Positions 1 to 6,210 are shown, numbered from the stretch's first letter. The stretch is 9,295 bases of DNA from Elusimicrobiota bacterium (GCA_031259485.1 JAIRLH010000196.1:1-9295); one strand, 5' to 3'. A program made the numbers and translations. Notes: generated by a model from the sequence alone, not told the origin.

Positions 1-99
1 AGAGACTTAGGGATATGGAAAATAGACGTGGGATTGCAGGGATATTTAGGAACGCGCAGAGGAATAAGCGGAGGAGCCAAAGTAGGATACAGGTTCTAA
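1..99 (+). CDS. C-terminal end of an outer-membrane beta-barrel (autotransporter-like) protein, partial
   Basis: Frame 1 is open from the first base to a TAA at 97-99 and gives 32 residues ending ...GGAKVGYRF. Alternating hydrophobic and polar residues (IWKIDVGLQGYLG) and a terminal aromatic Phe preceded by Tyr-Arg are what the last strands of outer-membrane beta-barrels look like; the final aromatic residue is the known recognition signal for the BAM assembly machinery. The Gly-rich GYRF ending is common in autotransporter barrel domains. The start lies outside the window, so the passenger or full-length family cannot be judged. A strong hairpin terminator begins 26 bases after the stop, which supports a real gene end here. 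The barrel assignment is inferred from the last two strands only. Confidence 0.6.
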   Translation, partial: RDLGIWKIDVGLQGYLGTRRGISGGAKVGYRF

Positions 100-125
100 G
101 AGACTAAATGCGACGCGCAAAGCAT

Positions 126-160
126 AAGCCCCGCCGTTTAAAGCGTAAACGGCGGGGCTT
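126..160 (+). terminator. Hairpin terminator after the beta-barrel gene
   Basis: A perfect 15-bp inverted repeat (arms 126-140 and 146-160) with a 5-base loop AAGCG and a GC-rich core (CCCCGCCG/CGGCGGGG). It is followed by T-rich GTTGATTTAATT rather than a clean T run. Its position 27 bases after the stop at 99 makes it the terminator of that gene. Confidence 0.75.
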
Positions 161-217
161 GTTGATTTAATTAAATCCCGCGAGATATTGGACAAGCTGG
201 TTTTTGCTTTAATCGTT

Positions 218-246
218 AGAATCCTCTTCCCTGTGCAGAGGATTTT
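218..246 (+). other. Hairpin in the spacer before tRNA-Arg
   Basis: Arms AATCCTCT (220-227) and AGAGGATT (237-244) pair perfectly around a 9-base loop and can be extended by a G-T and an A-T pair. An AT-rich stretch follows (247-266, including TATAAA and TATATT) where the promoter of the tRNA would be expected, but no convincing -35/-10 pair could be picked. Apart from this hairpin nothing recognisable lies in 161-304. Confidence 0.35.
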
Positions 247-304
247 CAAATTTTATAAAATATATTCAGCCGAATTTTAAGCGGCTTAGAGCAATTTCAA
301 TAAC

Positions 305-376
305 GCCCCCATAGCTCAATGGATAGAGCACCTGCCTTCTAAGCAGGTGATAGAGGTTCAATTCCTCTTGGGGGTA
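305..376 (+). tRNA. tRNA-Arg (anticodon TCT)
   Basis: A full cloverleaf can be drawn. The acceptor arms are GCCCCCA (305-311) and TGGGGGT (369-375), with a G-U first pair. The D stem is GCTC/GAGC (314-317, 326-329). The anticodon stem is CCTGC/GCAGG with loop CTTCTAA, giving anticodon TCT at 338-340. The T stem is AGAGG/CCTCT around TTCAATT. The discriminator base is A376. It reads AGA arginine codons. The 3' CCA is not encoded (CGA follows), unlike the tRNA-Val in this window, so CCA must be added by nucleotidyltransferase. A hairpin terminator follows at 427-467. Confidence 0.95.
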
Positions 377-426
377 CGACTTTTAGGATTCACGACGGTA
401 AAGACCAATTTTTGTGTTTTAGACAG

Positions 427-467
427 AAATAAGCATCCTCCGGCGCGGCAGCGGGGGATGCTTATTT
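427..467 (+). terminator. Bidirectional hairpin terminator between tRNA-Arg and pit
   Basis: Arms 427-441 (AAATAAGCATCCTCC) and 453-467 (GGGGGATGCTTATTT) form a 15-bp stem with one G-T wobble around an 11-base loop. AAAT at the base of one arm and ATTT at the base of the other provide short U tracts on both strands. It is placed to end the tRNA-Arg transcript and back up the pit terminator from the other side. Confidence 0.65.
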
Positions 468-476
468 ACAGAACGG

Positions 477-506
477 CAAAAGGCCCGCTTTTAAGCAGGC
501 CTTTTG
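477..506 (-). terminator. Terminator of the DUF47-pit operon
   Basis: CAAAAGGCC (477-485) pairs with GGCCTTTTG (498-506), with a further GCTT/AAGC pairing inside after one C-A mismatch. On the minus strand the stem ends in CTTTTG, 18 bases after the pit stop codon. Confidence 0.65.
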
Positions 507-524
507 AAATTATGCAGCTTGTTT

Positions 525-1577
525 TCAAAACTGCGCTTTCACAATATAAGCCAGCGCGGATATCGCGGCCGCGGCGGGGATTGTCACTATCCATGCCCAC
601 ACTATTTTGCGCGCCACTCCCCAGCGGACCGCCGAGAATCGGCGGAAAGAGCCTATGCCCACTATGCCGCCGGTAATGGTATGAGTCGTGCTAACGGGTA
701 TGCCCAGCACGGAAGATATAAAAATTGACACCGCCGCGCCTGATTCCGCGCAAAATCCGTCAACCGGTTTTAGACGGGTGACCTTCTGGCCCATGGTTTT
801 TACAATACGCCAGCCGCCGGAAAGCGTGCCTAAAGCTATCGCCATATGGCACAGCACTATAACGGCTATCGGCACAAAGAACTTTCCGTCCCGCGCGAAG
901 GAAAGCGCTTCGTTGGAAGTCAAAAAGAAATCCCTTACGGCGCCCGCGCTTTCGCCCGCGCCGGATACTCCTCCGAAAAGCAGCATGGTTATAATACCCA
1001 TGGTTTTTTGCGCGTCGTTGCCGCCGTGGCCCAGACTGTAAGCCGCCGCCGAAAGGAACTGGCCTTTTCGGAAGATATGGTCAACCTTAAACGGATTTGT
1101 GCGTCTGAATAGACGGAAGACAACCGAGGCCATACAAATGCTCAGCGCCATGCCCAGTATCGGCGCGATTACGATGAAGACAAGCGTCTTTAAAATGCCG
1201 CCCGCCACCAGCGAGGACGGGCCGGCTTTGACCAAAGCCGCGCCTATCAACCCGCCTATCAAAGCGTGCGAGGAGCTTGAAGGCAGCCCCCACCACCAGG
1301 TAAGCAGGTTCCACACGCACGCGCCCGCCAGCGCGCCGAAGACCAGACTGCTGTCAACTATTGAAATGTCAACTATGCCGCTGCCTATGGTTTTTGCCAC
1401 GCCGGTATGGAAAACAAACAAAGCCGCGAAGTTGAATAGGGCCGCCCAGAATACCGCCATCTTTGGCGAGAGCACCCTTGTGGATACTATCGTGGCGACG
1501 GAATTTGCCGCGTCGTGAAACCCGTTTAAATAATCAAAGAACAGGGCCAGAACTATTAAAAAGACAATCCAAAGCAT
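525..1577 (-). CDS. pit: Inorganic phosphate transporter, Pit family
   Basis: A 350-residue integral membrane protein that imports inorganic phosphate, in this family usually as a metal-phosphate complex with protons or with sodium. The family's inverted-repeat signatures are all present: GFHDAANSVAT at 19-29 and its second-half counterpart GHGGNDAQKTMG at 183-194, plus PSSSSHALIGG (99-109) and PVSTTHTITGG (294-304). About ten hydrophobic segments are visible. Length is typical of the short bacterial members. The ATG at 1577 follows AAGGAG (1585-1590) by 7 bases, and that SD overlaps the stop codon of the upstream DUF47 gene, so translation is probably coupled. The DUF47-Pit pairing is a known arrangement. 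Substrate is inferred from the family; coupling ion cannot be read from the sequence. Confidence 0.95.
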   Translation of the reverse strand: MLWIVFLIVLALFFDYLNGFHDAANSVATIVSTRVLSPKMAVFWAALFNFAALFVFHTGVAKTIGSGIVDISIVDSSLVFGALAGACVWNLLTWWWGLPSSSSHALIGGLIGAALVKAGPSSLVAGGILKTLVFIVIAPILGMALSICMASVVFRLFRRTNPFKVDHIFRKGQFLSAAAYSLGHGGNDAQKTMGIITMLLFGGVSGAGESAGAVRDFFLTSNEALSFARDGKFFVPIAVIVLCHMAIALGTLSGGWRIVKTMGQKVTRLKPVDGFCAESGAAVSIFISSVLGIPVSTTHTITGGIVGIGSFRRFSAVRWGVARKIVWAWIVTIPAAAAISALAYIVKAQF

Positions 1578-1588
1578 CGGGCGGCTCC

Positions 1589-2209
1589 TTAATTATTTTT
1601 AACAAGTATGGATTCTAGGACATTTGCGACTTTCTCGCAGCTGTCTGTTACCAGCTCGGCCGTTTCCCAGATTTCTTTTTGTTTGATGGCGAAAAGCGGT
1701 TCAGTATTCGGGTCGTTGAGCAGGCGGGAGATGGCCCCGTCCCTTATTTCGTCGGCCAGATTCTCAAGGCGGTTGATTTCAATGCACTGGCGCAGGGTGT
1801 CCTTCATCTTTTTATTATTGCGAAGGGCGGTCACGGCAATCTGCAAAGCCTCAACGGATTTTTTGATGATTTCCGCCAGTTTTTTTGTTTCTTCGCTCGG
1901 GTTTTCTATTTTGTAGAGATACATGCGGTTGGTAATCAGATGAATGCCGTCAATCACGTCGTCCATATAATTGGCGAGCTCCATAATGTCCTCCCTGTCA
2001 AAGGGGGTTAGGAAACTTTCGTTCAGAGTATTAATTATGGTGTGGGTATTTTCGTCGCCGCGGTGCTCTATGGAATGCATTTTATCCAATGTATTGCGGT
2101 TAATTTCCGGCTTCGTGATGATTTCGACAAAATACTGGGCCGCCTCAAGCATGGTGGCCGTTTGTTTGTCGAACAGGTCAAAGAACTTCATTTCTTTGGG
2201 CATGAACAT
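1589..2209 (-). CDS. DUF47 family PhoU-like accessory protein of Pit
   Basis: A 206-residue, mainly helical cytoplasmic protein of the DUF47 (TIGR00153, PhoU-like) family. Members are typically encoded just upstream of Pit transporters and are thought to modulate phosphate uptake; the mechanism is not settled. Family features are IEHRGDENTH (47-56), TPFDREDI (68-75) with NYMDDVID (80-87), INRLENLADEIRD (145-157), and DSCEKVANVLE (189-199) near the C-terminus. The acidic D/E-rich helices are the metal-binding type seen in PhoU. The reading frame is open up to a TTG at 2245, but ATG 2209 is chosen because AAAAAGGAG lies 11 bases upstream; ATG 2203 (two codons in) is the alternative. The stop TAA (1589-1591) is part of the pit SD. 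Its promoter is probably the extended -10 at 2383-2391. Confidence 0.9.
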   Translation of the reverse strand: MFMPKEMKFFDLFDKQTATMLEAAQYFVEIITKPEINRNTLDKMHSIEHRGDENTHTIINTLNESFLTPFDREDIMELANYMDDVIDGIHLITNRMYLYKIENPSEETKKLAEIIKKSVEALQIAVTALRNNKKMKDTLRQCIEINRLENLADEIRDGAISRLLNDPNTEPLFAIKQKEIWETAELVTDSCEKVANVLESILVKNN

Positions 2210-2220
2210 ATTATACGTTT

Positions 2221-2229
2221 CTCCTTTTT
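2221..2229 (-). promoter_or_regulatory. Ribosome binding site fixing the DUF47 start
   Basis: AAAAAGGAG on the minus strand, 11 bases before ATG 2209. It lies inside the longer open frame that begins at TTG 2245, which argues against that earlier start. Confidence 0.7.
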
Positions 2230-2249
2230 CAATCGTTATTTGCAAAAAT

Positions 2250-2282
2250 AAAAAGAGCAGATAAAATTTATCCGCTCTTTTT
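2250..2282 (-). terminator. Hairpin terminator in the DUF47-pit leader
   Basis: Arms AAAAAGAGC (2250-2258) and GCTCTTTTT (2274-2282) form 9 bp. After one mismatch the stem continues with GATAA/TTATC towards a small loop. On the minus strand the hairpin is followed by a T-rich tail (CTTTTTATTTTT), the classic intrinsic terminator layout. It ends transcripts of the ibr-like pair. Because the only convincing pit promoter lies upstream of it, it could also act as an attenuator within the DUF47-pit leader. Confidence 0.7.
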
Positions 2283-2337
2283 GAAACTAAAAAAATCAGT
2301 CTTGATACCGCGTATTTTAATTGAATTCCGCTTTTTG

Positions 2338-2357
2338 TTATGCATACCTTTTATGCA
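2338..2357 (-). repeat. Two TGCATAA direct repeats in the DUF47-pit leader
   Basis: On the minus strand TGCATAA occurs at 2357-2351 and again at 2344-2338, 13 bases apart. The same bases also form an inverted repeat, TGCATA/TATGCA, with a 5-base loop. They sit about 20 bases downstream of the predicted transcription start, where a repressor site or leader structure could act. They do not match the Pho-box consensus I know. The function is not established. Confidence 0.35.
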
Positions 2358-2382
2358 ATCTGTCCGTTTTCCGTATATATTT

Positions 2383-2391
2383 ATTATAGCA
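2383..2391 (-). promoter_or_regulatory. Extended -10 promoter for DUF47-pit
   Basis: TGCTATAAT on the minus strand is a perfect TGn extended -10 element. A -35 match is poor (GAGTAA at 17-base spacing), as is usual for extended -10 promoters. Transcription would start near 2376 and give a leader of about 165 bases that carries the TGCATAA repeats and the hairpin at 2250-2282. Confidence 0.6.
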
Positions 2392-2409
2392 TAAGTTTTA
2401 CGGATTTAC

Positions 2410-2958
2410 TCACACCTCCCAGCTGCTGGAAAATTCTTTGTTTTTGAAAAGAGCCGCCAGGCCGGTTATCTGTTTAAGCCGCAGCAATTCGTCGGCGGAC
2501 ATGCCCAAATGTTTCCTTATCCATTCATCGCTTTTACCCATTTCGGTAAGTTCGGCCACGATATTGCTCATAAGCTCTACGTCGTGGCTGCCGCGCGCGC
2601 GGTTATGGCGGATTGTAGAAGCCATGCGCTCGCTGATTGGCTTTTCTATCACCGAACAGGGCAGGCATCCGTTTTCGCGCTTGTAAATATCTTTGTATTT
2701 GAGCATTATGGTATAGCGGTGGAAACCGTCCACTATCTCGTACATGTCGTCTTTTTCGTGATAATAGACGACGATCGGCATAGTGTAGCCGTCTTCTTTT
2801 ATGCTGTTGTACAATAATTCCATTTCGGGCGGCGCGACGCTGTTGGGGTTATATTCGTTTGCGCGCAGTTTGTCCACATGCACGGATTTTATGTTATAAA
2901 CGGGGCTTTTAAATCCTTTTTTATTTATTTTCGACGTATTTTTTGATAGTGTACTCAT
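2410..2958 (-). CDS. ParB/sulfiredoxin-fold protein, IbrB-like
   Basis: 182 residues. A ParB N-terminal-type domain spans about 22-125. EIVDGFHRYTI at 74-84 corresponds to the ParB GExR box (here GFHR). IRHNRARGSH at 116-125 resembles the second conserved ParB motif. A helix-turn-helix-like stretch follows (about 133-165). It lacks the length of a chromosome-partitioning ParB and has no ParA neighbour. It pairs with the DUF3440 gene just upstream, the arrangement known as IbrA/IbrB in Escherichia coli, where the two are needed for expression of the eib immunoglobulin-binding genes. The ATG at 2958 has SD TAAGGAT 8 bases upstream; this overlaps the stop codon of the upstream gene. A CxxC (C98-L-P-C101) lies between the two motifs. 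The biochemical activity is unknown. Confidence 0.8.
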   Translation of the reverse strand: MSTLSKNTSKINKKGFKSPVYNIKSVHVDKLRANEYNPNSVAPPEMELLYNSIKEDGYTMPIVVYYHEKDDMYEIVDGFHRYTIMLKYKDIYKRENGCLPCSVIEKPISERMASTIRHNRARGSHDVELMSNIVAELTEMGKSDEWIRKHLGMSADELLRLKQITGLAALFKNKEFSSSWEV

Positions 2959-2969
2959 AAGTTCAATCC

Positions 2970-4280
2970 TTATATCCTGCTGTATTTTTCAAGCAAGGCT
3001 TTCATCCTTTCCCTTTGTTTTTTAGTCTGCGCGAAGGAAAGAGATTTGCACAATTGGTCATTTTTAAGTATGCATATCGCCATGCGGCGCCATGTGGGCG
3101 CTACTTTTTTAATTTCCAGACGGCAGGGCAGGCAATCGGGAATACGCATGAAAACAGTAAGCCGGCTGCCTTTTCTTCTGCCGCGCGTTGAAAGCCCGCC
3201 GCAGCTTACCGCGCCGGATGGAAATACTTTAACATATTCAGCTGGTACGACGGAGCCCGTGCGGTGCCAATAGCGTATAAACTTTATAAATCTGGATTTA
3301 TAGTTATCCGCGGTTTCTTTGGGCAGCGTGGCGAGCAGCAGTTTTGTATAGCTCTTCCAAGTATGGCCTTTGGGCAGCCTTACGTTGGTATATCCCATGG
3401 CGTAATTTCCGGCGTAAATATTGCCGAAATTAGCCCCGCTTACCCTATTTACCGTTTTGGCCCACGTCTGCGGCTCGATCACGCGGAACAGGTTTAAGCC
3501 TATGCGCTGGTCGTCGCCGTAAGGCTGGCAGATGCGCTGGTTGGCAAGCGACACGCCGGCCTTATAATACAGATCGTAAAGTTTATTGTATTCCCAGCCG
3601 AGTTTCGCGTTGGCCGTCCAAACGTCTTCCGTCCTCCAGTCATATATAGGATAACAGTTGTAGAGATTTCCTCCGCCCGCGATTTTTGTAGTCCAATTGA
3701 GGTTGCTGAGAGTTTCTTTGTATTTTGAAGCAATCGTCCTGAAGCGGTTAAAACTTTCGTCCGAACGTATGCCGACGAGGCAGGCCGTTTTTTCCGAGCC
3801 CGCGTACCAGCGGCCGAAGCGCACTATAAATTCCTCAAACTCCATATGTTTACGGAAGAAGGGGAGCTTGTGGTTCCGTTCGGTTATTACGCCGGGGAAG
3901 TCAGGGTATTGCCTTATCCATTTATCGCGGTGCTGCAGATCCCACGGCGTCCAGAAAGGCTGGAAAACGCTCACGGCATTGCGCAGGTTTAACGGCAGGC
4001 AGCACCAGTAAACGTCAAGCAAATCCGCGTTTTTATGAAGCGTTTCTTTTATATATTCTATTGTTAGGTTATACTGTCCTTCCAGGTCAATAAATAATAA
4101 ACCTATTTTCTTTTTTATTTCATTGCGGCGCATATAATCAACCGTAAGGTTAAGCATTACGCCGCTGTCTTTTCCTCCGCTGAAAGAAGTGTATATCTTT
4201 TCAAAATTTTTAAAGATATAGTCTATCCTTTCGCAGGCTGCCGTATAAACGTTTTTTGTTAAGTATCTTTTTACACCCAT
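2970..4280 (-). CDS. DUF3440 PAPS-reductase-like PP-loop protein, IbrA-like
   Basis: 436 residues. The N-terminal half is a PAPS reductase/ATP-pyrophosphatase (adenine nucleotide alpha-hydrolase) domain: the PP-loop is SFSGGKDSG at 32-40, a LLFIDLEGQY strand-loop lies at 61-70, GIRSDESFNRFRTI at 170-183 is the family's arginine-containing substrate loop, and YPIYDWRTEDVW follows at 210-221. The C-terminal half (about 245-436) carries DUF3440 features, including APTWRRM (394-400), ILKND (404-408) and FAQTK (416-420). Such enzymes activate a substrate with ATP or release sulfur or sulfite; what this subgroup acts on is not known. The gene partners with the ParB-like gene 11 bases downstream. 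No SD is visible before ATG 4280, and a perfect extended -10 lies 7 bases upstream, so the mRNA is probably leaderless. CxxC is present at 383-386. Confidence 0.85.
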   Translation of the reverse strand: MGVKRYLTKNVYTAACERIDYIFKNFEKIYTSFSGGKDSGVMLNLTVDYMRRNEIKKKIGLLFIDLEGQYNLTIEYIKETLHKNADLLDVYWCCLPLNLRNAVSVFQPFWTPWDLQHRDKWIRQYPDFPGVITERNHKLPFFRKHMEFEEFIVRFGRWYAGSEKTACLVGIRSDESFNRFRTIASKYKETLSNLNWTTKIAGGGNLYNCYPIYDWRTEDVWTANAKLGWEYNKLYDLYYKAGVSLANQRICQPYGDDQRIGLNLFRVIEPQTWAKTVNRVSGANFGNIYAGNYAMGYTNVRLPKGHTWKSYTKLLLATLPKETADNYKSRFIKFIRYWHRTGSVVPAEYVKVFPSGAVSCGGLSTRGRRKGSRLTVFMRIPDCLPCRLEIKKVAPTWRRMAICILKNDQLCKSLSFAQTKKQRERMKALLEKYSRI

Positions 4281-4287
4281 ATTTTTA

Positions 4288-4296
4288 ATTATACCA
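4288..4296 (-). promoter_or_regulatory. Extended -10 promoter giving a probably leaderless ibrA-like mRNA
   Basis: TGGTATAAT on the minus strand, with only 7 bases between the -10 and the ATG at 4280, puts the transcription start at or next to the A of the start codon. No purine-rich SD lies in between. A second TATAAT at 4318-4323 (minus strand) could give a leader of about 30 bases, also without an SD. Confidence 0.55.
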
Positions 4297-4400
4297 TGAT
4301 AAGTAGGATTTTTATATATTATAGTATAAAATTGTTTTCTTGGAAAGGGGTTGCGCGCTATCCGAAGAAATTTCAGACGTTGCCGAAGACATAAACAAGC

Positions 4401-4889
4401 TTAAGATTTCAGTCCATTCTCCCACGCGGTTAATTTTTGCGCAAAACTCATCGCGGCATTGGCGGGGCTTGTTGAAGGCATTACAGAAAACGCCGCGCAA
4501 AAATGTTGCGGCGCGCCGAAATATTTCAAAAAATATTTATAGGCCGCCCGCCCGTTAAAAATTATCTTTTTTACTGAGCCGTATTTATTAAGCAGCGCGG
4601 GGATTTTGTTGGGCCGTTCCGCGCGGATATCGCCGTCCAGACTGCCATGTCGTACGCATGCGGCAAGGCAGTCCCAAAGCGCGAGTTTATTTTTTTGCAG
4701 TACGGCAAGTTTGTCGGCATAATCCAGCGGCGCGCGGCCGTCCGCAAAGACGGCAAAAATCACGGGCCAGAATTTATTTTGCTTATGCGCGTAATACTGC
4801 GCCGCCCGCAAAGAAGCCTCCCCGGGCATAGTGCCGAGGATAAGCACCTGCGCGCGCGCGTCAATTACGGGTTTAAAGCTTTCGGGCAT
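4401..4889 (-). CDS. DNA-deoxyinosine (hypoxanthine-DNA) glycosylase, UDG superfamily family 6
   Basis: 162 residues, full length for this small family (TIGR04274-like). It removes hypoxanthine, the product of adenine deamination, from DNA to start base-excision repair. Motifs in order are LILGTMPGEASL (16-27; motif I), YYAHKQNKFW (32-41; N38 is probably the counterpart of the catalytically important Asn described in the archaeal enzyme), LWDCLAACVRHGSLD (71-85), IIFNGRAAYKYF (108-119) and MPSTSPANAAM (136-146; motif II). The catalytic Asp/Asn of classical UDG motif I is absent, as expected for family 6. There is no SD before ATG 4889. A TATAAT lies 8 bases upstream, so the message is probably leaderless. 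It is divergent from rmuC. The motif match is clear; the substrate is by family. Confidence 0.87.
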   Translation of the reverse strand: MPESFKPVIDARAQVLILGTMPGEASLRAAQYYAHKQNKFWPVIFAVFADGRAPLDYADKLAVLQKNKLALWDCLAACVRHGSLDGDIRAERPNKIPALLNKYGSVKKIIFNGRAAYKYFLKYFGAPQHFCAAFSVMPSTSPANAAMSFAQKLTAWENGLKS

Positions 4890-4897
4890 AATAATGT

Positions 4898-4907
4898 ATT
4901 ATATAAT
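4898..4907. promoter_or_regulatory. Palindromic -10 element between the glycosylase gene and rmuC
   Basis: ATTATATAAT is a perfect palindrome, so TATAAT reads on both strands (minus 4903-4898, plus 4902-4907). On the minus strand it sits 8 bases before ATG 4889. On the plus strand transcription would start near 4914, only about 6 bases before ATG 4920 and past most of the rmuC SD. rmuC may instead use CATAAT at 4887-4892, which would leave the SD in the message. No good -35 is visible on either strand. Confidence 0.5.
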
Positions 4908-4919
4908 AAAGGAGTTTAT

Positions 4920-6158
4920 ATGAATTTAATTTTAGCAATTTTGGCGGGCGCGCTGTTAGGCGCGGCGGGCGGTATCTTTTTGGGGCGCAGGTTTTTCGCG
5001 GATAATACGCGGCTTGAAGCCCTGCAGTCCCAACTGGCGGATTGGCGCGTCAAGGAAGGCGTGCTGCATACGCAAAAGCAGGAACTGGAGGCCGCTCTCG
5101 CAAGGCAGACGGAATATTTTGCCGCCCTGCGCGAAGGCGCAAAAGCGCAATTCGGCGAGCTGGCAAATAAATTGCTGAAGGAAAAATCCCTGGAGCTTTC
5201 CGCCAAAAACTCGGAAATTCTTGCCCCTCTTGCCGGCGAAATAGAAAAATTTAAAACCGAGATAAAGAATCTTGAAAAAGAAACCATAGACAAAAACGCG
5301 CGTCTGGAAACGCAGCTTGCCCACATGAGCCGGCTTAACCAGAACCTCGCGCAGGAGGCTTCAAACCTGACGCAGGCTTTGCAGAGCAAAAAGGCGCAGG
5401 GCAATCTGGGGGAGATGATTTTGGAAGACATCCTGCAGGCCGGCGGCCTTAAGGAAAGCGTGCACTATGTAAAGCAGCATTTTCTGCGCGGCGAGGAGGG
5501 GAGGAAAAACTATCCTGATTTCGTCATAAATCTGCCCGATAACCGCCGCGTTATAGTGGATTCCAAAATGTCGCTGGCCGACTATGCCAAATGGGTAAAT
5601 GAGACTGATGAAATCAAAAAAGAGCAGCATCTCAAAGCGCACGCGGAGGCTTTAAAAAACCACATAAAAAACCTCTCGGCCAAAGAGTACCAGACGCTGC
5701 TTAAGGAAAACGGCCTTGACTTCGTGATAATGTTTATCCCCGTGGAATACGCTTATATCAGCGCGCTGGATTATGATAAAGATTTATCGGCCTTCGCCGG
5801 CGAAAAGCGCGTGGCTATAGCCACGGCCTCGTCGCTGTTTCCGATAATAAGGATAATAGAAGGCCTTTGGCGCATAGACACGACGAGCAAGAATATGGCG
5901 GAAATCGCGCGCAACGGCGAAGAAATGCACAAAAAAGCCGTCGCTTTCCTCGGAGAGATGGCGCGCCTCGGCGCCAACATGCAGGCCGGCCGCAATATTT
6001 ACGACGAAGCCATGATAAAGCTGCACGGCAGGGGCGGCATAATCAGCCGCGCGCAGGCGCTTGAAAAACTGGGCGTGAGAACTACAAAATCACTCAAAAA
6101 CGTGGCGCAAGAAGATAACGAAGAAACAATATCGCCGGCCGCCCTGCCCCCGCGATAA
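4920..6158 (+). CDS. rmuC: RmuC family DNA-metabolism nuclease-like protein
   Basis: 412 residues from ATG 4920, which follows AAAGGAG (4908-4914) by 5 bases; the frame is open further upstream but that part overlaps the divergent gene. Residues 4-22 form a membrane anchor. About 28-160 is a long charged coiled coil. 160-390 is the RmuC domain with GNLGEMILEDILQAGGL (161-177), YPDFVINLP (198-206) and VIVDSKMSLADY (211-222). PD199-200 with D214-S-K216 fits the PD-(D/E)xK nuclease core. Further conserved blocks are FIPVEYAY (272-279) and TASSLFPIIRIIEGLWR (302-318). In E. coli RmuC limits DNA inversions and rearrangements between short inverted repeats; the exact activity is not settled. The divergent neighbour is a DNA-repair glycosylase. 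Confidence 0.93.
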   Translation: MNLILAILAGALLGAAGGIFLGRRFFADNTRLEALQSQLADWRVKEGVLHTQKQELEAALARQTEYFAALREGAKAQFGELANKLLKEKSLELSAKNSEILAPLAGEIEKFKTEIKNLEKETIDKNARLETQLAHMSRLNQNLAQEASNLTQALQSKKAQGNLGEMILEDILQAGGLKESVHYVKQHFLRGEEGRKNYPDFVINLPDNRRVIVDSKMSLADYAKWVNETDEIKKEQHLKAHAEALKNHIKNLSAKEYQTLLKENGLDFVIMFIPVEYAYISALDYDKDLSAFAGEKRVAIATASSLFPIIRIIEGLWRIDTTSKNMAEIARNGEEMHKKAVAFLGEMARLGANMQAGRNIYDEAMIKLHGRGGIISRAQALEKLGVRTTKSLKNVAQEDNEETISPAALPPR

Positions 6159-6210
6159 TGGGGAAAGGAGAAGGATATAAAATTCCGATATATTTGACAC
6201 AGCGTTCTAT

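Noticed and set aside
477..506. CRISPR-like or tandem repeat structure from the adjacent hairpins at 427-506
   Set aside because: The two hairpins share no sequence and each fits an ordinary terminator facing a neighbouring gene.
2210..2245. Longer DUF47 start at TTG 2245
   Set aside because: The SD at 2221-2229 lies inside this extension, and the family N-terminus begins with MPKEMKFFDLF-type sequence.
3186..3260. Possible insertion in the C-terminal half of the IbrA-like protein (residues about 341-376)
   Set aside because: The Arg/Gly/Ser-rich stretch looked odd, but the frame continues into the conserved C-terminal motifs, and some members of the family seem to carry a similar segment.
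4312..4500. Short minus-strand frame after the glycosylase gene
   Set aside because: It overlaps the 3' end of the glycosylase gene, has no SD or motif, and covers the ibrA-like promoter region.
4647..4919. N-terminal extension of rmuC
   Set aside because: The frame is open back to 4647 but overlaps the well-supported divergent glycosylase gene. ATG 4920 has an SD and starts with a proper membrane anchor.
6194..6199. TTGACA as a -35 promoter element downstream of rmuC
   Set aside because: No -10 match at 16-18 bases (CGTTGT at 17), and no gene follows on the plus strand.
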